A stretch of DNA of 64,000 bases from Thermoguttaceae bacterium. GTDB lineage: Bacteria; Planctomycetota; Planctomycetia; Pirellulales; Thermoguttaceae. This document shows positions 49,326 through 56,467 of this stretch, one piece after another (position 1 is the first letter of the stretch; each line of letters begins with the position of its first letter). A program made the translations under genes and the position numbers. The stretch is from NCBI GenBank assembly GCA_017407125.1, contig JAFQXE010000045.1, positions 186,001-250,000 on the forward strand. The letters are read 5' to 3'. The notes beneath the pieces are model-generated. The model made no database searches and had not been told where the DNA came from. It saw only the letters and a program-made list of their open reading frames with translations.

Positions 49326-49685
49326 TCAGTGCGATTTCTGCCAAGACAGCTCGTGATAGCGGATGGTATTTCCCTCTTGGTAAGGCCAGACAAACGTGCA
49401 GTCTTTCACGGCGCTGGTCAGGAGAACACCGGCTTTATCAACGTAACGCACTTCCCACGACATTCGATCAATCGCCAAGTCAAAATATAAAACTTTGCCG
49501 TGTACGTTTCGCTTCTTGTCAAACGCTCTCAGAGGCGCGCCAGTTGCCAACACGTAGCGCATTTGCTTGACGAGTGGATAATCGTCGGTCATGCTGCCGT
49601 CGATGTTATCTCTGCGATTCATATCGAGCGAGTCGTATATTTCGCCTCGGTATTCGGCTATCGCCGTTTTTTCTGGAGATGGCAT
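49326..49685 (-). CDS. Hypothetical protein
   Basis: 119 residues from the ATG at 49685 (GCAGGAGC upstream). Contains RRDNIDGSMTDDYPLVKQMR and a strand-rich C-terminal half (WEVRYVDKAGVLLT, CTFVWPYQEG). No family recognised. Confidence 0.5.
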   Translation of the reverse strand: MPSPEKTAIAEYRGEIYDSLDMNRRDNIDGSMTDDYPLVKQMRYVLATGAPLRAFDKKRNVHGKVLYFDLAIDRMSWEVRYVDKAGVLLTSAVKDCTFVWPYQEGNTIRYHELSWQKSH

Positions 49686-49742
49686 TTTTGCTCCTGCGAG
49701 TGAGGGCTTCGTCTTTAACAAAGCCCTCAATGTTGAGTGTTA

Positions 49743-50828
49743 CTATAAACTGATTCCGTTCTTCTTGGCGACTTCGGAAACGACCTGTTTTGCGTCTTCA
49801 AGCCACTCGTCCTTGAGCTTTCCTTCGTTGACAAAGTTTCCGAGCATCTGAATGGCAGACAGGTAATCATCTTTGATTTCACACCCTTCTTCCACCCACT
49901 TCTTGATTTCGTTCATCTTTGCATTGAATTCCGTTTCTTCTGCTTCGGGCTGGTCATTCTTGGCTGACACCTTCTTGGTCGCTCGAAGCGCCTTTGCCTG
50001 CAGTGTTGCCGCCGCTTTTTCAATCGCGGTTTGTTTAGCATTGGATTCGGTTTCGATTTCGGGGAAAGCCTCGTCAATTGTAACCTCTCCATCTTTAATG
50101 GCGGTTCGCAATCCAGTCAGTCTGAACAGGTGGTTGTCCGTTAAATCGTCAGCACCCTGCACACCAAGGGCAAACCAGACTCGTTCTTCGGGGATTCCCA
50201 ATGTATGCACCCACTGCACAGCGCGCGCACGACGCTTAACAAGGGGTTCTGCGTCACCGACAAGCATCGACCTAACAGCCTGCTCGACTGGCTTTGCAAG
50301 AGCCTTCGGAACGACCTGAAATATCGCATCTCGTCGCGCTTTAGCCAACGCCGCCTTCGCAATGACGATACGCATTCGTTCGTCGTATGGTTGTCCGTTT
50401 TTGGTAATGGTAGCCTCGACAACCTCGGAGGTACTCATAAAGTTCGTCTCCAAGTCGTGAGCCATTCCCTGCACCACAACTCGGCGTGGGGTCTGTTCGA
50501 CGATGCGGGCGCCAACTCGCAAGTTGCCGTAACAACTCGCTACAATCTCCGCCATACGGACAGACATGCCTTCTGCGTACTGTTGGCGTCCAGATTTATC
50601 CTTGCCGACAGGTCTCTGGAAGATGCAGGAATGCGCAGTCTCTTCGTCAAAACAGGCGATGCTGATTGCTCTCTCTTTGAACGTTGTCAAAGAACGAGGG
50701 TACTGGTGCGCCGTTGCAATCTGAATGTCGATGCTGGCACGTTCGAGGGTGTCGAGGGTTCCGGTTCCACTGACAACAACTTCAGCGGGAACCATCGTAC
50801 TGTTGATTGTTTGAATGTCTGTTGACAT
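49743..50828 (-). CDS. Probable single-strand DNA annealing/recombination partner protein
   Basis: 361 residues, start at 50828. The body (ERASIDIQIATAHQYPRSL, DEETAHSCIFQRPVG, MSVRMAEIVASCYGNLRVGA, then a basic region ending AIKDGEVTIDEAFPE) is a widespread phage family that nearly always accompanies a YqaJ-type exonuclease. That neighbour lies directly upstream (50855-51760). Annealing of single strands in the RecT/Erf style is the likely role, by context rather than by a known fold. The C-terminal ~80 residues are Lys/Glu-rich. Confidence 0.6.
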   Translation of the reverse strand: MSTDIQTINSTMVPAEVVVSGTGTLDTLERASIDIQIATAHQYPRSLTTFKERAISIACFDEETAHSCIFQRPVGKDKSGRQQYAEGMSVRMAEIVASCYGNLRVGARIVEQTPRRVVVQGMAHDLETNFMSTSEVVEATITKNGQPYDERMRIVIAKAALAKARRDAIFQVVPKALAKPVEQAVRSMLVGDAEPLVKRRARAVQWVHTLGIPEERVWFALGVQGADDLTDNHLFRLTGLRTAIKDGEVTIDEAFPEIETESNAKQTAIEKAAATLQAKALRATKKVSAKNDQPEAEETEFNAKMNEIKKWVEEGCEIKDDYLSAIQMLGNFVNEGKLKDEWLEDAKQVVSEVAKKNGISL

Positions 50829-50854
50829 AAAAGGGGTTCCTTTCTCTGGAAAAA

Positions 50855-51760
50855 CTATTTAACTAAAAACGGTCGGGAGGGGTTCCCTGTCGTTCGGTAC
50901 TGCTCGTAAAGAGAGGGATTGTCTGTCTTGAAGCGCTTCGTGTCGAATGTTTCACGGGGTTTTGTGGTTTTCCATGTGACTAACGTTCGACCAGAGGCGT
51001 CAAGCCCAGTGGCGTTCTCGCCAAGCTCCCTCTTAATTTCAAATTCGAGGGTCGAGAGAGTCTGCTCCTGTTCGGCAATTGACGCTCGAATTGCTTTGAT
51101 TTTGTCAAGCGCCTGAATTGCGCTGTCTGATAGTGTGACAGATGTTTCTTGACTGACTCGATACGCCTGATTGACATCTTCCAAGTTTGTCAATTCTGGT
51201 GGAGTGAGGGACTGCACACACCGCCAGAACTCTTCGTAAATCGGGAGGATGTCTTTCCACAAATCGTCTTGTCGTTCAATGGTGTAAATGCGAAATACCT
51301 GTCCGTGGAACAGAACGGCAATGTCGGCAAGCTCTTTATTGTGCAACCTCATGTAATGTTGTACCTGAAAGAAATAGTCGACGGGAATTTCGCCCCATTC
51401 GTAGCCAGAGTTCTTAATTTCCAAGACACGGTCATCACACAGTCCATCGACATCGCCAACAATGAACGGGTACTCTTCGTCCACTTTGAAACCGGGGTCG
51501 TAGACGGTTCTTCCCGTTTCGTTCGAGTACATCTCTCGAATTGACTTTTCCAGAATCGTTCCGGTTCTCATTGCTTCGTTCGGTTCCGTTGGTTCTGCCT
51601 GACCTGTTTTGTCAAGCCACACCTGATAGGCTGTACGCCACTTGCTGACGCCAAGCACCGCTGCTGATTCGCTACCTCCGATGCCGGTCTTCCGTCGTGC
51701 ATGCCAAACAGGGCTGTGGTCGATTTTGTTCGGCATTGATAAAATCTGCATTCCTCTCAT
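50855..51760 (-). CDS. YqaJ-like viral recombinase (exonuclease)
   Basis: 301 residues from the ATG at 51760 (AAAGGAG upstream). The RARRKTGIGGSES-type opening (WHARRKTGIGGSESAAVLGV), RTGTILEKSIREMY, IVGDVDGL and LEIKNSGYEWG hold the expected acidic and Lys residues of a lambda-exonuclease-like nuclease; VQHYMRLH follows. It resects DNA ends 5' to 3'. It is followed by the annealing candidate and is preceded by a promoter-like motif at 51809-51845. Confidence 0.88.
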   Translation of the reverse strand: MRGMQILSMPNKIDHSPVWHARRKTGIGGSESAAVLGVSKWRTAYQVWLDKTGQAEPTEPNEAMRTGTILEKSIREMYSNETGRTVYDPGFKVDEEYPFIVGDVDGLCDDRVLEIKNSGYEWGEIPVDYFFQVQHYMRLHNKELADIAVLFHGQVFRIYTIERQDDLWKDILPIYEEFWRCVQSLTPPELTNLEDVNQAYRVSQETSVTLSDSAIQALDKIKAIRASIAEQEQTLSTLEFEIKRELGENATGLDASGRTLVTWKTTKPRETFDTKRFKTDNPSLYEQYRTTGNPSRPFLVK

Positions 51761-51808
51761 GTTAAGTCTCCTTTGTTTTGTTGCCACGTTTGTGGTTGTG
51801 GTTTGTTT

Positions 51809-51845
51809 GTCGTACATTACTACGACATGTGGCTCGTTCTGACCC
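51809..51845 (-). promoter_or_regulatory. Phage promoter-like motif
   Basis: Minus strand GGGTCAGA, 10 nt, then ATGTCGTAGTAATGTACGAC. It shares the GTCAGA box and the CGTAATGTA core with eight other gaps, about 50 bp upstream of the exonuclease gene. An AT-rich TTTTTTCAAAATAAC block lies just upstream, as in the copy at 60431. Confidence 0.6.
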
Positions 51846-51876
51846 TAAAATTTCGAGTTATTTTGAAAAAATCCTA

Positions 51877-52449
51877 CTATTTTTTCCGTTTCTTTTCATT
51901 CGGTTTTTCTGATATTTTTAGCTCGCCCCAGACGGTCAACAAAAGGGCTTCGGCTCGGTCAGAGTCCTTCTTTCGCGCCAACGAATTAGAAGCTTGGGGA
52001 AATAACTCAATGGCTTTTAGTCTCGCCTTTTCTTTTTTCTGCTGATACGTCAGCTTGGAATCGGTCAGACCCAACTTTCGTTTCCAATTGCCGGGGCGTG
52101 GAACGTATGTGATTTCCAAACCGGCTGCGACAATAGCCGTTTCCAATATGCCAAAGCCTCGTCCTTTCTCAAATGCGGTCTTTGGTCTGTCGTGATATGA
52201 TCCACGAGTTGCGGTTGGAGTGTACGCCATTCCTTGCGAACCTTCGATAACTATCGTAACCTTTTCGATTCCAGCCAGTTTCTTCAAGCCAATAAAATGT
52301 TGCAGAATGGCGTTGATATCGTAGTCACGCTTGCCATCTCGATTGACTTTGGTTGGCGTATCGGCAAAGCTAATGCGGTATTGTCCTTCGTCGTCAATAT
52401 ATGTAGCAACGATGGCGCCTTCTTTGCCCGGATCAATTCCGATGATCAT
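51877..52449 (-). CDS. RuvC-like Holliday junction resolvase
   Basis: 190 residues from the ATG at 52449. GIDPGKEGA at residues 4-12 gives the first catalytic Asp, VIEGSQG near residue 80 the second acid, and KKDSDRAEALLL near residue 170 the last pair, as in RuvC-type nucleases. A phage-type resolvase may trim branched intermediates before packaging. It overlaps a small acidic gene. Confidence 0.85.
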   Translation of the reverse strand: MIIGIDPGKEGAIVATYIDDEGQYRISFADTPTKVNRDGKRDYDINAILQHFIGLKKLAGIEKVTIVIEGSQGMAYTPTATRGSYHDRPKTAFEKGRGFGILETAIVAAGLEITYVPRPGNWKRKLGLTDSKLTYQQKKEKARLKAIELFPQASNSLARKKDSDRAEALLLTVWGELKISEKPNEKKRKK

Positions 52450-52606
52450 TGTCGTCTTCCTCGTAGATTCCCATTGATTCTCTAACGGCGCGGTCAAGCA
52501 TTTTATCAAGAGCCTCGTCAAAGCTATCTCCGCCTTGTTCTCGGTTTTCGGCTGGCACGTCGACCATTCCATCCATGACATTGTAATCGTCGTTGGTCTG
52601 TGACAT
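52433..52606 (-). CDS. Small acidic hypothetical protein
   Basis: 57 residues from the ATG at 52606 (AAAGGAG upstream). Rich in D, E and N (DSFDEALDKMLDRAVRESMG). It overlaps the resolvase gene by 17 bp. Possibly a regulator of the resolvase; no family recognised. Confidence 0.55.
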   Translation of the reverse strand: MSQTNDDYNVMDGMVDVPAENREQGGDSFDEALDKMLDRAVRESMGIYEEDDNDHRN

Positions 52607-52682
52607 TGTTTCTCCTTTAGAGTAGAGGAATAGAGATGTCCCTTCTGTTCGCCGGGACGGTTCTCTGGAAATTATCGTATCG

Positions 52683-52988
52683 TTAAAGGTATTTAATACC
52701 TGCCGCAGCATCCTCTTCTGCGTATTTCTGTCTATTCTGACGTGTAAGTTCTGTTAGTTCATAACGTTTAATATCAGGAAAGACAGGCGCGGAATAGTTC
52801 AGGATACGCTTAACTGCGTCTCTTCTTATTCGAACCTGACCGCCTTTCGTCAGCCGAATGACGTCCTCCGGCGTTATTCGCTCCTGTCTTATCATTGTTC
52901 GCACGGTATTGGGCGAACAGGCGAGTATCAAGGCGACTTCTCGTATCGTTAGCAGTTCCGATTCGGGCTTGGTGTGGCAATTCATCAT
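52683..52988 (-). CDS. Excisionase/MerR-like helix-turn-helix protein
   Basis: 101 residues from the ATG at 52988. The longer frame upstream reads into tRNA-like DNA and gives the false RWKPGSIPGGA peptide. LTIREVALILACSPNTVRTMIRQERI is a classic winged helix-turn-helix, followed by a wing strand (GGQVRIRRDAVKRIL). Such proteins regulate or excise mobile elements. It lies right next to the tRNA-like fragment, which fits a site-specific recombination context. Confidence 0.75.
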   Translation of the reverse strand: MMNCHTKPESELLTIREVALILACSPNTVRTMIRQERITPEDVIRLTKGGQVRIRRDAVKRILNYSAPVFPDIKRYELTELTRQNRQKYAEEDAAAGIKYL

Positions 52989-52999
52989 TAAGTCGCCTA

Positions 53000-53030
53000 T
53001 TGCCCCGCCCGGAATTGAACCGGGCTTCCA
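53000..53030 (-). other. tRNA 3'-end-like fragment, possible attachment site
   Basis: Minus strand GCCCGGTTCAATTCCGGGC followed by GGGGCA is a complete T-arm (CCCGG/CCGGG stem, TTCAATT loop) and the 3' side of an acceptor stem. The matching 5' acceptor (TGCCCCG) and D-arm are absent upstream, so it is not a whole tRNA. Phages that integrate into tRNA genes carry such a 3' fragment at attP. No integrase is seen in the window, so this is a candidate only. Confidence 0.5.
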
Positions 53031-53066
53031 GCGCATCAGCGGGGTGGAGTTAGTGGTATATTTGTT

Positions 53067-53357
53067 TTAGATTTTCGCTTCTTCCCATGCTTTACGCATT
53101 TCGGTTGCTACGTCTCTGTATTCGCTTGCCCATTCTCTAATCTGTTCAATCGAATATGGCATTGGCGGCTTCTTGTCGTCGAGACAATGTTGCGCATTGC
53201 GAAAATTGCCAAAAATAAAAACAACGTAATCTACCAATTCCGACAGACTCAGCGCCATTTCGTCGTTGCGAAGTTCTCTCAATTGATGCGTGAGTTTCAG
53301 CGCCATCAATTCGGCAATTGATAAATAAATTTCTTTTGCAATCTGTGCTTCTGACAT
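53067..53357 (-). CDS. Hypothetical protein
   Basis: 96 residues from the ATG at 53357. Helical (IAKEIYLSIAELMALKLTHQ). The ATG follows a strong hairpin-plus-T8 terminator by only a few bases and has no ribosome binding site in between, so its expression may depend on read-through of that terminator. No family recognised. Confidence 0.5.
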   Translation of the reverse strand: MSEAQIAKEIYLSIAELMALKLTHQLRELRNDEMALSLSELVDYVVFIFGNFRNAQHCLDDKKPPMPYSIEQIREWASEYRDVATEMRKAWEEAKI

Positions 53358-53362
53358 TTCAT

Positions 53363-53457
53363 AAAAAAAACGGGATTCCGCAGTTGTGTTCGATTGCAAG
53401 CCGACCAGTCGGAATCCCGCGAAGGGCATTTGTTTTGTCTTATCTGGTTGGCTTGCG
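53363..53457 (-). ncRNA. Short terminated leader RNA or attenuator, minus strand
   Basis: A TATAAT box (53464-53469, minus strand) would start a transcript near 53457. The RNA ends in a stem CGGGATTCC/GGAATCCCG (53371-53379 and 53411-53419) followed by eight Us, a strong intrinsic terminator. Near its 5' end GCAAGCCAACC can pair with GGTCGGCTTGC inside the terminator loop, with one mismatch, so two structures compete. No good -35 is seen. It is either a small RNA or an attenuator for the gene at 53357. Confidence 0.5.
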
Positions 53458-53509
53458 GGGTTCATTATACACTCAACGCCATTCTTGAATCATTCTGTTG
53501 CGGAATGTT

Positions 53510-53995
53510 TTAAGAAGGTTTTATTTTCACGATTCGATAAACGCCTTTTTTGACAATCTCTGCAAAAAAACCGTATCGATTCAAAGTCTGGTTGATTTCG
53601 TAAATGGCTTTTCGGACGCCATTGACGGGGTCAGCGCCGCCAAAGAATCGAGACAGTTCAAATGTTGTGCCTGCGCCATTTTTGAGGATGTGAGCAGCGA
53701 CAAGCGTTGCCTTGCGTCCCATCACAATCTCCGTAACCACTTCGTCGCCACTCGCGTTCGTGGAACTCACAAAAATCGAACCGTCAAGCTCCCAGATTCC
53801 CATGTTTTCCTCATTCTTTGCTACAAGCGCAGCCGTATAGAGCGACTTAATGGCATCGTATTCAAGTTCGCATTTGCCACTCTCCACATCCTCGCACTGG
53901 AAAGAGGACATCAGATTTACCCAGACTTGGAGCGGAATTTTCAGAGTCTCCGGCGAAGAATGAGCGATAGAGGTCGATGGCTGTGATAAAGGCAT
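53510..53995 (-). CDS. Hypothetical protein with winged-helix-like C-terminus
   Basis: 161 residues, start at 53995 (AAAGGAG upstream). The last third (ATLVAAHILKNGAGTTFELSRF, AIYEINQTLNRYGFFAEIV, KGVYRIVKI) reads as a winged helix. The N-terminal part is strand-rich. Possible transcription regulator. It is preceded by the divergent plus-strand small RNA promoter at 54017. Confidence 0.5.
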   Translation of the reverse strand: MPLSQPSTSIAHSSPETLKIPLQVWVNLMSSFQCEDVESGKCELEYDAIKSLYTAALVAKNEENMGIWELDGSIFVSSTNASGDEVVTEIVMGRKATLVAAHILKNGAGTTFELSRFFGGADPVNGVRKAIYEINQTLNRYGFFAEIVKKGVYRIVKIKPS

Positions 53996-54016
53996 AGTAT
54001 TTCTCCTTTTCTCATC

Positions 54017-54045
54017 TTGACAGCCTGCTCTTTATTTGCTAGAAT
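54017..54045 (+). promoter_or_regulatory. Consensus-like sigma70 promoter on the plus strand
   Basis: TTGACA (54017-54022), 17-bp spacer, TAGAAT (54040-54045). An inverted repeat CTTGACAG...CTGTCAAG (54016-54023 and 54047-54054) encloses it, with one arm over the -35, as a repressor site could. It points away from all neighbouring genes, toward the terminator at 54073-54119. Confidence 0.7.
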
Positions 54046-54051
54046 TCTGTC

Positions 54052-54120
54052 AAGATTCTGTTAAAGGGTCTCGCACGGTGGCAAGAGAGGTCTCAATTCT
54101 GCAAGCCGCCGTGCTTTTTG
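54052..54120 (+). ncRNA. Small RNA candidate, about 70 nt
   Basis: The region downstream of the plus-strand promoter at 54017 ends in an intrinsic terminator: GCACGGTGGC (54073-54082) pairs with GCCGCCGTGC (54105-54114), one G-U pair, followed by TTTTTG. The loop is 22 nt. There is no ORF of useful size in the unit. It would be transcribed against the direction of nearly all phage genes. It contains the word GCAAGCCGCCG that recurs in other gaps. Confidence 0.55.
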
Positions 54121-54146
54121 TCATCTCATTCAGATTATAATCGTCA

Positions 54147-54368
54147 TTAAGGATTCTCGCTGTTCCAAGCTTCGATTGCTAAATCTTGCACCATCTTTCG
54201 TGTTTCGTCCGCCTGTTTACGTGCAAGCCTAGCTAAACGTACACTCGTTTTGTCCGCTGGTTTGCCCGTGTTCCCGCAACGTCGGCACACAACTCTGGTA
54301 TATCCAGAGGCGTCGGTGATAATGTCGATGATGTTGCCACCACATTCTCTGCATGCATTAGCTCTCAT
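54147..54368 (-). CDS. Lar-like zinc-ribbon protein
   Basis: 73 residues. CRECGGNIIDIIT, then CRRCGNTGK and AIEAWNSENP, a divergent ribbon with CRECG for CPFCG. A basic helix lies between. Likely related to the other Lar-like genes, but more diverged. Confidence 0.6.
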   Translation of the reverse strand: MRANACRECGGNIIDIITDASGYTRVVCRRCGNTGKPADKTSVRLARLARKQADETRKMVQDLAIEAWNSENP

Positions 54369-54386
54369 TATTGGTCTCCTTGTTGG

Positions 54387-54596
54387 TTATGCGGTCTTTG
54401 CTTCGCCTTCTTTAGTTTGACTTAACAGCAAAGCATGGAGATGTGTGCGCGTAAACATCGTTGGCACACCATTAATATTAACCATGAAGCGGTTGCTCCC
54501 AACGTGATATTTGATGTGGCAAAGTTGCCCGTCGATTTCGATTTCTCGAATTTTTCGTCTGGTAACTTTCTGCAAAACGTCTTGAATTTTATCCAT
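54387..54596 (-). CDS. Small hypothetical protein
   Basis: 69 residues from the ATG at 54596 (AGGAG upstream). It contains two short strands with GQLCHIKYHVGSNRFMVNING. A longer frame upstream overlaps the neighbouring gene and is not supported. Function unknown. Confidence 0.5.
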   Translation of the reverse strand: MDKIQDVLQKVTRRKIREIEIDGQLCHIKYHVGSNRFMVNINGVPTMFTRTHLHALLLSQTKEGEAKTA

Positions 54597-54610
54597 TTCT
54601 CGTCTCCTGA

Positions 54611-54823
54611 TTAAAAAAGGGTTTCTTGGTAATTTTCTGGCGCCTCTGGCGGATTCTCCCAGAGACAACGTTTGCATCGCGCAAAACCATCGTCCGTCTT
54701 GTCAACGAGCGAGGCGTAAACAGCGCAAAACCAACCGTAGCTGGCATGAATCAACTGTTGACACCCGGCGCAATTGTTGCCATCGTATTCGATTTCGATT
54801 GTGATTTGCTTGCTTGTTTTCAT
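54611..54823 (-). CDS. Small zinc-binding protein
   Basis: 70 residues. NCAGCQQL with CKRCLWENPP, plus an isolated WFC, give a probable four-Cys zinc site. Not a Lar-like ribbon. It is preceded by a phage promoter-like motif at 54848-54880. Function unknown. Confidence 0.55.
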   Translation of the reverse strand: MKTSKQITIEIEYDGNNCAGCQQLIHASYGWFCAVYASLVDKTDDGFARCKRCLWENPPEAPENYQETLF

Positions 54824-54847
54824 TGTTCCTTGCTGTTTGCTTGACGT

Positions 54848-54880
54848 TAGTATAAACGATTTACATCTGCATTCTGACGC
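54848..54880 (-). promoter_or_regulatory. Phage promoter-like motif
   Basis: Minus strand GCGTCAGA, 8 nt, then TAAATCGTTTATAC, about 25 bp upstream of the gene at 54823. Upstream is an AT-rich AAAAATAGTTTAAAAT box, found also at 58005. One of the best matches to the nine-site consensus. Confidence 0.65.
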
Positions 54881-54963
54881 TATAAATTCCTTGTTATTTT
54901 AAACTATTTTTGGGGCGCGAATCCACCCCGGCAAAGTCGCCGGGACGGACGAACTCCTCTGAA

Positions 54964-55887
54964 CTAAAGTGTTGTCAGAAACTCAAGCGCCTGTTTGTAC
55001 ATCGCGCCTTCTTGCGACAGAATCGTCGACAGAATTCGTTGACGGTTTCGTCCGGCAAAATGAGTCTCGTAGTCCGAGATTGCATTGATGATACCCCAAG
55101 CAGTGCCTTTAAATTGAGTCAGGTCGGGTGCGTTCAGACAGCGTTCAAAGATGTCGATTCGGCTTTGGCGATATTTGATGTGGCGTTCGCCACACTCAGG
55201 ACGCTCTGGGAACAGCTTCTCGACAAGCGCTTCAACCTCGGCAGGGCTAACGTGTTTTTCCGCTGCACGAGCGCCGAACTCTCCGAAGAGCGCCATATAC
55301 TCATGCGTTTTACGCAATGCCGCAGTTGCGTATGCCACCCGTTCTTCCATTGTTGAATAGTGAGGCACTGCGTAATGAGCCTGCGCTCTCGACAAAGCCA
55401 CCTGAATAGTATTCCAGCAAGCCACCCTAACCGGTGTGATTGCCATGTGTACTGCCGAGCGCCCGTTGTGCGTATTTGACAACAACAGGTATGTTTTGAA
55501 GGGATCGCCCACAACTTTCATCTCGTTGCCAAACTCGCATGTCAGAAACACTTTCTTTCCATTGAAGAGGGAGCCAGCCGTTTCGTAGTGAACTTCCTCG
55601 TCGGCGATGCGGATGATTTCGTCGGCAATTTTGAATGCGGTTTTGTTTTGGAGAACATTGTAAGATGGACTGACGATTTCGTAAAACTCGTTATCCGTAC
55701 TGCGACAAAGTGCAACTTTGTGCTTGAGCGGTTCTCCGTCGACGCAGACTTCACGTTTCTCGACTTCCCAATCCAGACCGGCGCGCTCGATAGCTTCTTG
55801 AGCCGATTGCGTATCAAGGACGACTGTTCCAATGCCGTGCCACGGGGTTGTGCGATTTTCAAATGTTGGTTGTTGAATTGTTGTCAT
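54964..55887 (-). CDS. DUF932 phage/plasmid protein
   Basis: 307 residues, start at 55887. It matches the DUF932 family: TTPWHGIGTVV near the N-terminus, then DWEVEKREVCVDGEP, EIVSPSYNVLQN, and SNTHNGRSAVHMAITPVRVAC in the middle. These proteins are common in plasmids and phages, often next to recombination genes; their function is not known. A GC-rich hairpin CCCGGC/GCCGGG (54927-54944) lies just after the stop. Confidence 0.8.
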   Translation of the reverse strand: MTTIQQPTFENRTTPWHGIGTVVLDTQSAQEAIERAGLDWEVEKREVCVDGEPLKHKVALCRSTDNEFYEIVSPSYNVLQNKTAFKIADEIIRIADEEVHYETAGSLFNGKKVFLTCEFGNEMKVVGDPFKTYLLLSNTHNGRSAVHMAITPVRVACWNTIQVALSRAQAHYAVPHYSTMEERVAYATAALRKTHEYMALFGEFGARAAEKHVSPAEVEALVEKLFPERPECGERHIKYRQSRIDIFERCLNAPDLTQFKGTAWGIINAISDYETHFAGRNRQRILSTILSQEGAMYKQALEFLTTL

Positions 55888-55929
55888 AGGATGTTTCCTT
55901 CGGAAAAAAGTAAATGGATTCTGGAATCT

Positions 55930-55992
55930 GCCTAACTGTTAGGCGCTATTCCCCCGTCCGCCTCTGATGACGGAAACCAACGGGGGCGTTTT
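55930..55992 (+). terminator. Hairpin pair between genes
   Basis: GCCTAACTGTTAGGC (55930-55944) is a 7-bp hairpin; next CCCCCGT (55951-55957) pairs with ACGGGGG (55980-55986) followed by CGTTTT, a terminator-like end on the plus strand. On the minus strand it lies in the leader of the DUF932 gene and could attenuate it. Direction of action is uncertain. Confidence 0.45.
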
Positions 55993-55999
55993 GGAGTGT

Positions 56000-56203
56000 T
56001 CAGTCAATTATTTTACGGTACTCACTACATCTATTTTTCAGGTCTAATATAAACCTCTTAATGGCGTGTGCAGTCTCTTTTGAATTTGATGTTCCTTCTG
56101 CCATTCGCCACTCGGCAAGCAAGCGCCTGCCTTCTGCGGAGCAAAGTAGCAAAGACTTTGTTGTTTCCGCGCCAAGTATTCTTTTTAACTCGCTCAATGT
56201 CAT
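56000..56203 (-). CDS. Small hypothetical protein
   Basis: 67 residues, start at 56203. LSELKRILGAETTKSLLLCS has the feel of a short helix-loop-helix. No zinc site or membrane segment. Function unknown. Confidence 0.5.
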   Translation of the reverse strand: MTLSELKRILGAETTKSLLLCSAEGRRLLAEWRMAEGTSNSKETAHAIKRFILDLKNRCSEYRKIID

Positions 56204-56217
56204 GTTTGTCTCCTATT

Positions 56218-56454
56218 CTAATTCTCGACCTGTCCTGTCAGCTTGTTGTAAATCTCATAGGCATTCTCTTCGTAACATCCGAAGTAGATGTCAGACAATA
56301 AATAGTCAATTATCGCCTTGTGAGCCAACTCGCAAGTCCGAAACTCGTCGATTGGAATTCCCGTTTGTCGGTCGCGTGTTACAAATGGTTTCTGACTTTC
56401 CGCACAGGAAATCGTCCACGCTTTACTGCATAGCTCGGCGTTCGCAAAAGACAT
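56218..56454 (-). CDS. Small hypothetical protein
   Basis: 78 residues, start at 56454 (GAAAGGAG upstream). It contains QTGIPIDEFRTCELAHKAII and Asp/Tyr-rich strands. Function unknown. Confidence 0.5.
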   Translation of the reverse strand: MSFANAELCSKAWTISCAESQKPFVTRDRQTGIPIDEFRTCELAHKAIIDYLLSDIYFGCYEENAYEIYNKLTGQVEN

Positions 56455-56467
56455 GGCATTCTCCTTT

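Noticed and set aside
53000-53072. Complete tRNA gene on the minus strand
   Set aside because: T-arm and 3' acceptor are present but no D-arm, no foldable anticodon arm and no matching 5' acceptor.
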